Positions 36,376 through 45,573 are shown, counted from the stretch's first letter. The stretch: DNA of 64,000 nucleotides from a bacterium (GCA_030429345.1 JAUIFJ010000017.1:1-64000); one strand, 5' to 3'. Numbers and translations are program-made. Notes: a model not told the origin generated them from the sequence alone.

Positions 36376-37824
36376 TCAATTGCTTTTTTCGCCTTCCCGC
36401 ATGGCGCCGAAGAGCTCGCGGGCCCTGTCCGACTGCCAGTCGAAGATCTTGCCCGGGTTGAGGATGCCCTGCGGATCCCAGGCCTGCTTGATGCGCTTCT
36501 GCAGGTCGAGCAGCGTCGGCGGGAGTTCCAGCCCGATCCAGGGCTGCTTGGCGACGCCGACGCCGTGCTCTCCGCTGATCGTGCCGCCCAGCTCCACCGC
36601 CAGGGCCAGCAGGCGGTCGACACAGGCCCGCATGCGCTGAAGCGTCGGCGAGTCGTCGACCGTGGCCAGCACGTTGACGTGGATGTTGCCGTCGCCCAGG
36701 TGCCCGTAGCCCAGCACCAGCAGATCGTGCTCCCTGCCGATGGTCCGCGCGCCCCGCATGTACTCGCCGATGCGGTCCAGCGGCACAGCAATGTCCTCGC
36801 TGATCTTGCGCGCGAAGGCGCGCCGTGTGACACGGCTCAGCGAGCGCCGCACCTCCCAGAGCTTCTCGCGCCTTGGCCCGCCCTCGGCGACGAGCACATC
36901 CAGCGCCCCGCCTTCCAGGCAGGCCTCGCCGATGGCCAGGCTGTCCTGCTCCACCGCGGCCTCGCGGCCGTCGCACTCGAGCAGCAGCAGGCCGGCGCAG
37001 GCCTCCGGCAGCTCGCCGGGCAGCTCCTGTCTCACGATGCGGATCGCCTCCCCGTCCATGAATTCGATGGCCGAGGGCGTGATGCCGGCCCTCGAGAAGG
37101 CGGGCACCATGGCGCAGGCCGCGTCCAGGTCCGGGAAGAAGGCCAGCAGGGTCCGCGTGGCTTCCGGCTTCGGCAGCAGGCGCAACAGGGCCTGTGTGAC
37201 GACGGCCAGCGTGCCTTCGCTGCCCACCACCAGGTCGCGCAGGCTGTAGCCCACGACCCCCTTGCGCGTCGCCGGTCCCAGCGTGGCCTCGCTGCCGTCG
37301 GCCAGCACCACGCGCAGCTGCATCACCCAGTCCCGTGTCACGCCGTACTTCACGCAGCGCGGCCCGCCCGCGTTGTGGGCGATGTTGCCCCCCAGCGAAC
37401 TGCTTTCCCAGCTGGAAGGATCCGGCGGGTAGAACAGTCCCCGGCGGGCGGCGGCCTCCTGCAGGGCGGCGTTGATCACGCCCGGTTCGACCCGGGCCGT
37501 CTGGTTGACCGGGTCGATCTCCAGGATGCGGTCCAGCCGCGCCAGGCTGAGCAGCACTCCGCCATGCACCGGCAGGGCTCCTCCGCTGAGGCCGGTTCCC
37601 GCTCCGCGGGCCGTGACCGGAATACGGTGCCGCGCGGCCCAGCGCAGCAGCGGCGGCACCTGCCGCGCCTCTCGCGCCTCCACCACCAGCTCCGGCAGGA
37701 CCGGCAGCTTCAGTTCATCGGCGGCGAAGGCTTCCAGGCGCTGCGGCTCGCGCAGCAGGCACTCGGGGGGAAGCTCCCCCTGCAGCTCGCGCAGGCGATC
37801 GTCTGTGACACGGCCGAAGTCCAA
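36376..37824 (-). CDS. FAD-linked oxidase, GlcD/D-lactate dehydrogenase type
   Basis: This 482-residue flavoprotein belongs to the GlcD/Dld2 family, which oxidises 2-hydroxy acids such as glycolate or D-lactate. The N-terminal FAD-binding domain (to about 210) has TARGAGTGLSGGALPVHGGV and SLGGNIAHNAGG; the C-terminal FAD-oxidase domain has GYGHLGDGNIHVNVLA and SGEHGVGVAKQPW. The only start available is TTG 37824, 3 nt after the GlmU-like stop and in the same frame. It probably shares a transcript with the pal gene 47 nt downstream. The substrate cannot be assigned. Confidence 0.9.
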   Translation of the reverse strand: MDFGRVTDDRLRELQGELPPECLLREPQRLEAFAADELKLPVLPELVVEAREARQVPPLLRWAARHRIPVTARGAGTGLSGGALPVHGGVLLSLARLDRILEIDPVNQTARVEPGVINAALQEAAARRGLFYPPDPSSWESSSLGGNIAHNAGGPRCVKYGVTRDWVMQLRVVLADGSEATLGPATRKGVVGYSLRDLVVGSEGTLAVVTQALLRLLPKPEATRTLLAFFPDLDAACAMVPAFSRAGITPSAIEFMDGEAIRIVRQELPGELPEACAGLLLLECDGREAAVEQDSLAIGEACLEGGALDVLVAEGGPRREKLWEVRRSLSRVTRRAFARKISEDIAVPLDRIGEYMRGARTIGREHDLLVLGYGHLGDGNIHVNVLATVDDSPTLQRMRACVDRLLALAVELGGTISGEHGVGVAKQPWIGLELPPTLLDLQKRIKQAWDPQGILNPGKIFDWQSDRARELFGAMREGEKSN

Positions 37825-37827
37825 GAC

Positions 37828-39033
37828 TCAGGCATCCCCTTTCGGGTTTCGTCCGGGCGCCTGCGGCTTTTCCGCGGCGCGCTGCCGAATGAGACTGGCC
37901 ATTTCCGGACTCAGTTCCCGGCCGCGGCGTCCGACAACGATTTCGGCCGTCGAGAGGGCCTTGTCCACGCGATAGTCGGCGAAACCCCGCGGCGGTCCGC
38001 CCCAGCTGAAGGCGGGCACTTCGCCCTGCGGAAAGCCCCCGCCCCAGATGTTGGCGAAAATGCCGACCACGGTGCCCGTGTTGAACATGGTGTTGATCGC
38101 CGTCTTCGAGTGGTCGCCCATCATCAGGCCGACGAAGCGGCGGCCGGTCTGGATCACCTGGCCCTTCAGGCTGACGCTGACATTGCCGTAGTTGTTCTTC
38201 AGGTCGCTGTTGTTGGTGTCCGCGCCCAGGTTGCACCACTCCCCCAGGTAGGCGTGTCCCAGGAAGCCGTCGTGCTGCTTGTTGCTGTAGCCCTGGATCA
38301 CCGATTCGCCGATCTCGCCGGCGACCCGTGAGACAGGCCCCAGGTGGCAGCCCTCGTAGAGCCGCGTGTGCGCCTTCAGCCGGCAGTCGCGGCCGATCAC
38401 GCAGGGGCCCTCGATGTAGCAGAAGGGCAGGATGCGCGCGCCCTGCTGGATCACGACCGGCCCGCCGCGGGCGTCGATCACCGTGTAGGCCCCGATCTCC
38501 ACGTCGGCGGCGATGCGCAGGTTCTGCTCGCCCTGGATCACGACCGTGGCGTGCGGTTCGCTTTCCCGCCCTCCGCCGGGACAGAGCTCCCAGTCCGCCC
38601 GCAGGTGCTGCGGCAGGTCCAGCACCAGGTCCCAGAGGCGCTCGGCCAGCTGCCAGCGGCCCTCGGCCTGCCGGCCTGCGCGGGGCAGCTCGCCCCGGGC
38701 CTCTCTCGCGTTGGCGGGCTTCCAGGCCAGCAGCGCCTCGCCCTGGAAGAGCGCTTCCCCCTGTTGCAGGGACTGCAGTTCCTGGCGGTCGATCTCGAGC
38801 AGGCGGCCGTTCAGCAGGCAGGGGATCTGCTCGACGGGATTCTCGAAGCCCAGTTCCGCCGCCAGGGGCTGCAGCTCGGGACGGCTGCGCCCCAGGCGGA
38901 TCGGCTCTTCCAGCCGCCAGCTCAGGCGCTCGCGCAGGGTGCCCATGCCCGTTCGCAGCTCCCAGACAGGGCGCAATTCGGTCAGGGGGTAGAAATCGGC
39001 GGCATGTCGGTCTTCAAAGAGGCAATAGCTCAT
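37828..39033 (-). CDS. GlmU-like sugar nucleotidyltransferase (alternative family)
   Basis: This 401-residue protein matches the 'alternative bacterial GlmU' type (TIGR03991-like) found mostly in FCB bacteria. An N-terminal half (1-165) begins CLFEDRHAADFYPLTELRPV (a minimal nucleotidyltransferase-like start), and the C-terminal half (about 165-375) is a left-handed beta-helix with hexapeptide turns (VEIGAYTVIDARGGPVVIQQ). It may make UDP-GlcNAc or a related nucleotide sugar. The family often replaces standard GlmU, but enzymatic activity is inferred. Confidence 0.82.
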   Translation of the reverse strand: MSYCLFEDRHAADFYPLTELRPVWELRTGMGTLRERLSWRLEEPIRLGRSRPELQPLAAELGFENPVEQIPCLLNGRLLEIDRQELQSLQQGEALFQGEALLAWKPANAREARGELPRAGRQAEGRWQLAERLWDLVLDLPQHLRADWELCPGGGRESEPHATVVIQGEQNLRIAADVEIGAYTVIDARGGPVVIQQGARILPFCYIEGPCVIGRDCRLKAHTRLYEGCHLGPVSRVAGEIGESVIQGYSNKQHDGFLGHAYLGEWCNLGADTNNSDLKNNYGNVSVSLKGQVIQTGRRFVGLMMGDHSKTAINTMFNTGTVVGIFANIWGGGFPQGEVPAFSWGGPPRGFADYRVDKALSTAEIVVGRRGRELSPEMASLIRQRAAEKPQAPGRNPKGDA

Positions 39034-39077
39034 GCGGTCCCCGTGATTCGGCGGCCGGAGTCTTCCGGCGGGTCGTT

Positions 39078-39965
39078 CTAGCGGTCGAGGAACTCGAGCA
39101 GGCGATCCAGCTCCTCGTCGCTGTAGTACTCGATCTCGATCTGGCCGCCCTTGCGCTTGGGCGTGATACGCACCTGGGTGCCCAGGCTGCTGCGCATGCG
39201 GTCCTCCGCGTCAAGGATTTCGAAGGGCTTTTCCACCCGCGGCTTCTCCGCGGCCGGGCGTTCGCCCTCCTTCAGCCGGGAGGCCAGCTGCTCCAGCTGG
39301 CGCACACTTAGCTGGCGCTTCAGGCAGCGGCGCCAGAGGCTGACCTTGTCGTCGTCGCTGCTGAGGCCGAGCAGCACCTTGGCGTGGCCGACGCTGATCT
39401 CCCCGCCCTTGAGGCTGAGCTTGATCACCGCCGGCAGCTTGAGCAGGCGCAGGATGTTGGTGATGCCGCTGCGGCTGATCGCCAGGGCCTTGCCCAGCTC
39501 TTCCTGGGTCATGCCGTGCTCGTCCATCAGGTTGCGGTAGGCGCTTGCCAGGTCCAGGGGATTCAGGTCCTCGCGCTGGATGTTCTCGATCAGCGCCAGG
39601 CGCATCAGTTCCTGTTCATCGGGCTTGTCGCGCAGGATGGCCGGGATGGTGGTCTGGCCGGCCTGGATCGAGGCGCGGTAGCGGCGTTCGCCGGCGATCA
39701 GCACATAGCCGCCGCCATCCTCGAAAACGATCACCGGCTGCAGGACCCCGTTCTCGCGGATCGAGTCGGCCAGTTCCTGCAGGGCTTCGGGATCCATTTC
39801 CCGCCGCGGCTGGTCCGGGTTGGGGCGGACATCCGCCAGGGGCAGCCGTCGCGGAGTGCCCGCGCCCGTCGCCTGCGCCCCCTCGGGCGAAGAGGCGGAA
39901 CGCGGAGTGCGGTTGTCGCGGATCAGGGCCCCCAGACCCTTGCCGAGGGGCTTGGACTTAGTCAT
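39078..39965 (-). CDS. parB: Chromosome partitioning protein ParB
   Basis: This 295-residue centromere-binding protein works with ParA in chromosome segregation. It has KGLGALI near the start, the ParB N-terminal CTPase/nuclease-like domain with NPDQPRREMD and LIAGERRYRASI (the GERRxRA box), a helix-turn-helix (MTQEELGKALAISRSGITNI) and a C-terminal dimerisation domain. The start ATG 39965 lies inside the end of parA. No parS-like palindrome (TGTTTCACGTGAAACA) was found in the window. Confidence 0.96.
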   Translation of the reverse strand: MTKSKPLGKGLGALIRDNRTPRSASSPEGAQATGAGTPRRLPLADVRPNPDQPRREMDPEALQELADSIRENGVLQPVIVFEDGGGYVLIAGERRYRASIQAGQTTIPAILRDKPDEQELMRLALIENIQREDLNPLDLASAYRNLMDEHGMTQEELGKALAISRSGITNILRLLKLPAVIKLSLKGGEISVGHAKVLLGLSSDDDKVSLWRRCLKRQLSVRQLEQLASRLKEGERPAAEKPRVEKPFEILDAEDRMRSSLGTQVRITPKRKGGQIEIEYYSDEELDRLLEFLDR

Positions 39966-40716
39966 GCAGGAATTCCTCCGCCAGGGCGATGTAGTTCTGC
40001 GCGCCGGTGCATCCCGCGTCGTAGAGCAGGACCGGTTTGCCGTGGCTGGGGGCTTCCCCCAGCTTGACATTGCGCTGGATGATGGTCTGGTAGACGCGTT
40101 TGCCGAAGTAGGTCTCGATCTCCTCGCGCACGTTCTTGCTCAGGCGAAGGCGGTTGTCGTACATGGTCAGCAGGATGCCGCGCAGCTTGAGCAGCGGATT
40201 CAGGTTCTGCTGCACCAGTTCGATGGTATTCAGCAGCTGGCTCAGGCCTTCCAGGGCGAAGAACTCGGTCTGCATGGGCACCAGCACTCCGTCGGCGGCG
40301 CTGAGCCCGTTGAGGGTCAGCAGGCCCAGGCTGGGCGGGCAGTCGATCAGGATGTGGTCCCAGTCCTTGCGCAGCGGGTCCAGCACCTGGCGCAGGCGGA
40401 ACTCGCGCTCGGGCAGGTTGACCAGTTCCACCTGGGCGCCGACCAGGTTCATATGGCTGGGGAGCAACGACAGGCACTCGATCTCCGTGGGAAGGATCAT
40501 TCCGCGGGCTTTTTCGGGCTCGAGCAGGGCCTCGTAGAGGCTCGCTTCGACGGCCTGGTGGTCCACGCCCAGGGCCGAGGTGGCGTTGGCCTGCGGATCC
40601 AGGTCGACCAGAAGGACCTTCTTCTCGTCGATGGCGATGCTGGCCGCCAGGTTGACCGCCGTGGTGGTTTTGCCCACGCCACCTTTCTGGTTGGCGAGGG
40701 CCGTGATCTGTGCCAT
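39958..40716 (-). CDS. parA: Chromosome partitioning ATPase ParA
   Basis: This 252-residue protein has the deviant Walker A motif KGGVGKTTTAVNLAA and DPQANATSALG, and HILIDCPPSLGLLTLNGL (Walker B). It positions chromosome origins through ATP-dependent DNA binding. It starts at ATG 40716 (MAQITALANQ); the open frame upstream is not family-like. It overlaps parB. A divergent promoter region of 168 bp separates it from the VOC gene on the other strand. parAB usually lies near the replication origin, but the window has no dnaA or oriC. Confidence 0.96.
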   Translation of the reverse strand: MAQITALANQKGGVGKTTTAVNLAASIAIDEKKVLLVDLDPQANATSALGVDHQAVEASLYEALLEPEKARGMILPTEIECLSLLPSHMNLVGAQVELVNLPEREFRLRQVLDPLRKDWDHILIDCPPSLGLLTLNGLSAADGVLVPMQTEFFALEGLSQLLNTIELVQQNLNPLLKLRGILLTMYDNRLRLSKNVREEIETYFGKRVYQTIIQRNVKLGEAPSHGKPVLLYDAGCTGAQNYIALAEEFLHD

Positions 40717-40884
40717 GAGACTCCTGCTGCTTGCGCCGGTCCGGTCGCGGACCGAGAGGAGGAAAAGTAAAGCTTTTGGGACTCTCTTTGGTATGATGGT
40801 CCCAACCAGAAACAGCGATTCCACTCAAAGAGGTCGATATCGAATGCGATAGCGATGTCGACCTGTACGACCCGGGGACAGAGA

Positions 40885-41259
40885 ATGGCGACATTGAGCC
40901 TGAACATCATCAAGCTGCCGGTCAAGGACCTGAAACGGGCGGTGGCCTTCTACCGCGACAAGCTGGGCTTCCAGGAGCTCTTCGTCGTCGAGGAATACGG
41001 ATGGGGTCAGTTGCAGCGCGACCAGGTGCCGCTGGCGCTCTACCTGCCGGGCAAGGGAGGCGGAGACCGTCCCGTGGGCGGCAGCGCGGATTTTCATTTC
41101 TCGGTGGACGACATTGTCGAGCTGGCGAAGGAATGGATGGAAAAGGGGGCGGACCTGGGCCAGGGCCTGGTCAGCGGGGACGACACGACGGTCTTCCTGG
41201 AATTCCCCGACAGCGAGGGGAACGTGCTCAAGGTGATCCAGCAGCCGAAAGAGGGATGA
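40885..41259 (+). CDS. VOC-family (glyoxalase-like) protein
   Basis: This 124-residue single-domain VOC-fold protein begins MATLSLNIIKLPVKDLKRAV, has FYRDKLGFQELF and ends FLEFPDSEGNVLKVIQQP. It has the paired beta-alpha-beta-beta-beta pattern of the glyoxalase/bleomycin-resistance superfamily. Metal ligands typical of glyoxalase I cannot be confirmed, so the reaction is unknown. ATG 40885 follows GGGGACAGAG. A second, similar but distinct VOC gene follows 19 nt later. Confidence 0.85.
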   Translation: MATLSLNIIKLPVKDLKRAVAFYRDKLGFQELFVVEEYGWGQLQRDQVPLALYLPGKGGGDRPVGGSADFHFSVDDIVELAKEWMEKGADLGQGLVSGDDTTVFLEFPDSEGNVLKVIQQPKEG

Positions 41260-41278
41260 CCCGGCGGGGAAGAAGAGC

Positions 41279-41647
41279 ATGAAACACATCGTCAACAGCG
41301 TGCAGGTCGTGGCGATCTACGTCAGCGACCTGGAACGAGCCCTGGCCTTCTACCGGGATACACTCGGCCTGCAGGAGGGGGGCGAAATGGCGCCCGGCAG
41401 GCTGCTGCAGGCCGGCGAGACGACCGTCTACATCGAGGGCGGGCGCGTACCTGCCGAGCCGGCGGGCCTCAAGCACCCGGCGTGTTCGGTCTGCTTCGGC
41501 GCCGAAAGCCTGCGCGCCGCCTGGGAGCATCTGCAGGCGAAGCAGGTTCCCGTGATCGAAGCCTTCCAGCAGATGGGCCAGGACTTCGCCTTCTTCCGCG
41601 TGGCCGACCCCGACGGCAACGTGGTCGAGTTCGCGGGAAAACCCTAG
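41279..41647 (+). CDS. VOC-family (glyoxalase-like) protein
   Basis: This 122-residue VOC-fold protein begins MKHIVNSVQVVAIYVSDLER and has ALAFYRDTLGLQEG near residue 22. The C-terminal half is VADPDGNVVEFAGKP, a pattern that often holds a metal-ligand Glu. It is 19 nt from the previous VOC gene and likely forms one transcript with it. Sequence identity between the two is low, so this is not a recent tandem duplication. Substrate unknown. Confidence 0.85.
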   Translation: MKHIVNSVQVVAIYVSDLERALAFYRDTLGLQEGGEMAPGRLLQAGETTVYIEGGRVPAEPAGLKHPACSVCFGAESLRAAWEHLQAKQVPVIEAFQQMGQDFAFFRVADPDGNVVEFAGKP

Positions 41648-41729
41648 ACAACAAGCAACGTACACGGGTTTCGCTCGAAGTCGATCGCGACTTCCGGGCT
41701 GAAATCGATTTCGACCGAAAGGATGAGGC

Positions 41730-42215
41730 ATGAAGAAGGCATTGAGCGGTGATACGGTCCAGGTACACTACACGGGCAAACTCGAAGACGGCACGGTCTT
41801 CGACAGCAGCCGCCAGCGCGAACCGCTCAGTTTCGAGCTCGGCGCCTCGCAGGTGATTCCCGGCTTCGAGAAGGCCGTGATCGGTCTCGAGGTGGGCGAG
41901 AGCCGCAGCGTGCACATTCCCATGGAGGAAGGCTACGGCCCCTACCACCAGGAACTGCTCAGCCGCGTGGAGCGCAAGGACTTCCCGGAAGAGATCACGC
42001 CCGAAGTGGGCCTGCCCCTGGAAGCCCACGGCCAGGACGGCCAGACCATGCGCGTGGTGATCACCGAAGTCGACGAGGAAAGCATCCTGCTCGACGCCAA
42101 CCATCCCCTGGCCGGCAAGGCGCTCAACTTCGAGGTCGAGCTGGTGGCCTTCGGCGCAGGTCCCGAGCCCGAAGGCTGCTGCGGCGGTGACGGGGGCGGC
42201 TGCGGCTGCAACTAG
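41730..42215 (+). CDS. slyD: SlyD-like FKBP prolyl isomerase/metallochaperone
   Basis: This 161-residue protein has the FKBP half-domain (VQVHYTGKLEDGTVFDSSRQ, FELGASQVIPGFEKAVIG), an 'insert-in-flap' domain (about 70-130) and a C-terminal Cys/Gly metal-binding tail (EGCCGGDGGGCGCN). This is the SlyD layout: a prolyl isomerase that also binds Ni2+ and helps mature metalloenzymes. Here it precedes a molybdoenzyme gene by 9 nt, so it may help that enzyme mature; this is inferred from position. The tail is shorter and more Cys-rich than in E. coli SlyD and lacks its His-rich repeats. Confidence 0.9.
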   Translation: MKKALSGDTVQVHYTGKLEDGTVFDSSRQREPLSFELGASQVIPGFEKAVIGLEVGESRSVHIPMEEGYGPYHQELLSRVERKDFPEEITPEVGLPLEAHGQDGQTMRVVITEVDEESILLDANHPLAGKALNFEVELVAFGAGPEPEGCCGGDGGGCGCN

Positions 42216-42224
42216 GAGCCGCGC

Positions 42225-44396
42225 ATGTGGTACGGCTTTCGCAGGCGGATCGGTCCGCACAAGGAGATCCTGCGCACGCTGTGGGACAACCGGGACAGCC
42301 TGCCCCGCGCCTGGAAGATCCTGAACGAGGGCGTCTGCGACGGCTGCGCCCTGGGCACGAAGGGCCTGCGCGACTGGACCATCGACGGCATCCATCTCTG
42401 CTGGATCCGCCTCAACCTGCTGCGGCTGAACACCATGCCGGCCATGGATCCGGCCGTGATGCAGGACGCGGACGCCCTGCGAGGCATGGACGAGCGCCAG
42501 CTGCGCGGCCTGGGGCGCCTCGACCGTCCCTGGCTGCGCGAAGCCGGCGACAAGGGCTTCCGCGAGCTCTCCTGGGAAGAGGCGGAATCCCTGGCCGCCA
42601 GGGCCTTGTCCGAGAGCGACCCCCTGCGCAGCGCCTGGTATCTTGTATCACGCGGGACCCTCAACGAGAGCTATTACGCCTTCCAGAAGGCCGCTCGGCG
42701 CTACGGCAGTCCGCACATCGACAACAGCGCGCGCATCTGCCACGCGCCGAGCACGGTCGGGCTCAAGCAGTCCACCGGCTTCGGCGCGACGACCTGCTCC
42801 TACCGCGACCTCTTCCAGTGCAAGCTGCTGGTGCTCTTCGGCTCCGACCTGGCCAACAACCAGCCGGTGATGATGAAGTACCTCCACCTGGCGCGCAAAA
42901 AGGGCCTGCGCATCGTCAGCGTCAATCCCTACCGCGAGCCCGGTCTGGAGCGCTACTGGGTTCCCAGCAACGCGGACTCGGCCCTGCTGGGCACGAAGGT
43001 CGCCGACGCCCATTTCCGCGTGCGGGTCGGCGGGGACATCGCCTTCATCCATGGCACGCTGAAGGCCCTGCTGGAGGCGGACACGATCGATCGCGCCTTC
43101 ATCGAGGCGCGCACGGAAGGCTGGCCGGAACTGGAAGCCGCGCTGCGTGATACAGCCTGGCCGGAGCTGGAGGCAAGCTCCGGCGTTTCGCGCGCGGAGA
43201 TGGAGCGCATGGCGGAGCTCTACGCGCAGGCCGAAAGCGCGATCCTCTGCTGGAGCATGGGCGTTACCATGCACCGCCGCGGCGTGGACACGGTGCAGGC
43301 GATTGCCAACCTGGCCCTGGCGCGCGCCAACGTGGGGCGCCCCGGCAGCGGCCTGATGCCGATTCGCGGACACAGCGGCGTGCAGGGCGGAGCCGAGATG
43401 GGCTGTGCTCCCAACCTGCTTCCCGGCGGCCTGCCGCTCGAAGAGGAAGCCCTGAGGCGCCTCGAGAAGCATTGGGGCTTCCGTCCGCCCGCAGGGGGCG
43501 AGTACATTTCGCAGAGCCTGGCCCGCGCAGCCGAAGGCGATCTGGACCTGCTGTGGTGCGTCGGCAGCAATCTCTTCGCCGTCTTTCCGGACAGCGACAG
43601 CGTCAAGCGCGCGCTGGGCCGCATCCCCTACCGCATCCACCAGGATATCGTGCTCAATCCGCAGGTGCTGGTCGACGCCGGCAGGCAGCTGCTGTTGCTG
43701 CCCGCCACCACCCGCTACGAAGTGCAGGGCGGCGGCTGTGAGACAACCACAGAGCGCCGCGTGATCTACAGCCCGGAGATCCCCGGCAGCCGCATCGAGG
43801 GCGCCCGCGAGGAGTGGCGCGTGCTGCAGGCCGTGCTGCGGCGCCTGGATCCGGAAGCGGGCCAGGCCCTGCCCTGGCGTGACACAGCGGAGATCCGCCG
43901 CGAGATCGAGGCACTCGTTCCGTCCTACAAGGGCATTGCCGGGCTGGAACGCGGCGGCCAGCACTTCCAGATCGGCGGCAGCCGGCTCGGCGGCGATGGG
44001 CGCTTCGATCGTCCCGGCGGCAAGGCGCTCTTCCTGCCCCTGGCCGTCGATCCCCCCGAGGAGGAGGACGGCCTCTTCGCGCTCAACACGCGGCGCGGCA
44101 AGCAGTTCAACAGCATGGTCTTCGGCGAAAAGGACATGCTCAACGACGAGGCCCGCGACGCGGTCGTGATGCATGCCAAGGACCTGGAGCGTCTGGGGCT
44201 TGCCGCCGACGCGGCGGTGAAGCTTTCCAGCGCCAGCGGGGAATTCCGCGGGCGCGCCCGGCCCGGCCCCGTGAGACCGGGCACCGTCCTGCTCTGCTGG
44301 CCGGAGGCCAACACCCTGATTGCCGCCGGCGATTGTGATCCACGCTGCGGCATTCCCGCCTACCGGGACGCGCGGGTGCGCGTGGAAGCCCTGTGA
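42225..44396 (+). CDS. FdhF/YdeP-family molybdopterin oxidoreductase
   Basis: This 723-residue molybdoenzyme resembles the YdeP/FdhF-like family (TIGR01701-type). The Mo-ligand region IDNSARICHAPSTVGLKQST parallels the formate dehydrogenase H segment in which Sec is the ligand; here Cys172 takes its place. Only one N-terminal CxxC (GVCDGC, residues 36-41) is present, so the iron-sulphur cluster site is not the standard four-Cys one. The C-terminal molydop-binding domain (about 580-723) ends the protein. A formate dehydrogenase-like role is suggested by FdhD next door, but YdeP-type enzymes have no firm substrate. Confidence 0.85.
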   Translation: MWYGFRRRIGPHKEILRTLWDNRDSLPRAWKILNEGVCDGCALGTKGLRDWTIDGIHLCWIRLNLLRLNTMPAMDPAVMQDADALRGMDERQLRGLGRLDRPWLREAGDKGFRELSWEEAESLAARALSESDPLRSAWYLVSRGTLNESYYAFQKAARRYGSPHIDNSARICHAPSTVGLKQSTGFGATTCSYRDLFQCKLLVLFGSDLANNQPVMMKYLHLARKKGLRIVSVNPYREPGLERYWVPSNADSALLGTKVADAHFRVRVGGDIAFIHGTLKALLEADTIDRAFIEARTEGWPELEAALRDTAWPELEASSGVSRAEMERMAELYAQAESAILCWSMGVTMHRRGVDTVQAIANLALARANVGRPGSGLMPIRGHSGVQGGAEMGCAPNLLPGGLPLEEEALRRLEKHWGFRPPAGGEYISQSLARAAEGDLDLLWCVGSNLFAVFPDSDSVKRALGRIPYRIHQDIVLNPQVLVDAGRQLLLLPATTRYEVQGGGCETTTERRVIYSPEIPGSRIEGAREEWRVLQAVLRRLDPEAGQALPWRDTAEIRREIEALVPSYKGIAGLERGGQHFQIGGSRLGGDGRFDRPGGKALFLPLAVDPPEEEDGLFALNTRRGKQFNSMVFGEKDMLNDEARDAVVMHAKDLERLGLAADAAVKLSSASGEFRGRARPGPVRPGTVLLCWPEANTLIAAGDCDPRCGIPAYRDARVRVEAL

Positions 44397-45271
44397 GTCC
44401 CCTGCCCCCTTTCGATCCCCCGAAAAACGGCCAGGCCCGGCGCCAGGTCTGGGCCCGCGAAGCGGGAGAGGCTCCAGCCCTTCTGCGGGAAGGAAGCGAC
44501 GCGGTCGCCCGGGAGGAAGCGCTCGAGATTCGGCTGCTCTCGCGCGACACGAGGGGCGAACCGCGCAGCCTCAGCCTGGGCATCGTGATGCGCAGCCCGG
44601 GCCAGGACCGCGAACTGGCTGTCGGCCTGGCGCTCAGCGAAGGGCTGATCCGCGGGCGCGAGCACCTGGCGGGCCTGGAGGCCTGCGCCGCCGGAGCCGA
44701 GGGCGAGGCTCCCCGGCTGCATCTGCACCTGGCGGAAGGGGCGCCCGGGACGGAGCTGGATCCGGAAAGCCTGATGCGCCGCCAGGCGATCCAGGCGGCC
44801 TGCGGCCTCTGCGGGCGCGCTGAACTTCCGCTGCCGGTCTCCGCCGGGAATCGGCAGCCGGTGGCAGTGGACGGCGAGCTGCTGCGGCGGATCCAGGCCT
44901 GGAATCCACCGGAAGGTGGCCAGGCGCATGCCGCCTGCGGCGGCCTGCACAGCGCGCGCCTGCACGACGAAAAAGGCAGACTGCTTTGCCTGCGGGAGGA
45001 TGTCGGGAGGCACAACGCGGTGGACAAGGCCCTGGGAGCCCGTCTGCTGGAGGGAGAGAACTTGCCCGGGGCCCGCGTACTCTGGGTCAGCGGCCGGGCA
45101 AGCTATGAACTGGTCTGGAAGGCGGCAGCGGCCGGCATTCCCTGCCTGGCGGCCGTGGGCGCCCCGAGTACGGCGGCGGTGGAGCTGGCAGGGGCCTGCG
45201 GGCTGCTGCTGGTGGGCTTCCTGCGGGAGGGCGGCTTCAACGTCTACCGCCCCGCCGGGGGAAAAGACTAG
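44393..45271 (+). CDS. fdhD: FdhD sulphurtransferase for formate dehydrogenase
   Basis: This 292-residue protein transfers sulphur from IscS to the molybdenum cofactor of formate dehydrogenase-type enzymes. The catalytic pair CGLCG (Cys137, Cys140) and ACGGLHSARLHD are present, with LREDVGRHNAVDKALGA near the C-terminal end. The GTG start at 44393 overlaps the stop of the molybdoenzyme gene (GTGA), so the two are translationally coupled. Its own stop TAG overlaps that of the DUF2442 gene on the other strand. Confidence 0.95.
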   Translation: MSPLPPFDPPKNGQARRQVWAREAGEAPALLREGSDAVAREEALEIRLLSRDTRGEPRSLSLGIVMRSPGQDRELAVGLALSEGLIRGREHLAGLEACAAGAEGEAPRLHLHLAEGAPGTELDPESLMRRQAIQAACGLCGRAELPLPVSAGNRQPVAVDGELLRRIQAWNPPEGGQAHAACGGLHSARLHDEKGRLLCLREDVGRHNAVDKALGARLLEGENLPGARVLWVSGRASYELVWKAAAAGIPCLAAVGAPSTAAVELAGACGLLLVGFLREGGFNVYRPAGGKD

Positions 45272-45573
45272 GGACGGCTCTTCTCCGTCTCCGCGAAGCG
45301 GCGATACAGTTCCCGAACCGGCAGGCTCTCTTTCAGATCCGGCCAATGAATGGTCGCGCCGTGTTCCGTAATGCGCCAGTTCTCCAGCTCCTCGCGCCGG
45401 GCTTCCTGCAGCCGGCTCAGCCGGTGCACGGGCACATCGAAACTCTTGCTGTCACTCAACTGGATGCGAATCTTGTTGCCGCGGACACGCAGATCCGTCG
45501 CGCAGTGTTCGCCGGGTTCGTGAAGGGGCATACAATGGCCTTTCTCGAGAGCGATGGTGGGGGTTGTTGTCAT
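45268..45573 (-). CDS. DUF2442-like small protein
   Basis: This 101-residue protein has LRVRGNKIRIQLSDSKSFDV and PVHRLSRLQEARREELENWR, then HGATIHWPDLKESLPVRELY. This is the pattern of the DUF2442 family, small proteins often found beside toxin-antitoxin or mobile loci, with no known mechanism. ATG 45573 is the start; the open frame further upstream (to 45729) is not family-like. Convergent with fdhD, their stops share the CTAG. It is divergent from the DUF6624-like gene with a 200-bp gap. Confidence 0.75.
   Translation of the reverse strand: MTTTPTIALEKGHCMPLHEPGEHCATDLRVRGNKIRIQLSDSKSFDVPVHRLSRLQEARREELENWRITEHGATIHWPDLKESLPVRELYRRFAETEKSRP

Noticed and set aside
39000-41000. A parS centromere site
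   Set aside because: No sequence close to TGTTTCACGTGAAACA was found near parAB or elsewhere in the window.
42720-42760. Selenocysteine in the FdhF-like enzyme
   Set aside because: The ligand codon is TGC at 42738-42740 (Cys), not TGA, and no in-frame TGA with a SECIS-like hairpin was seen.
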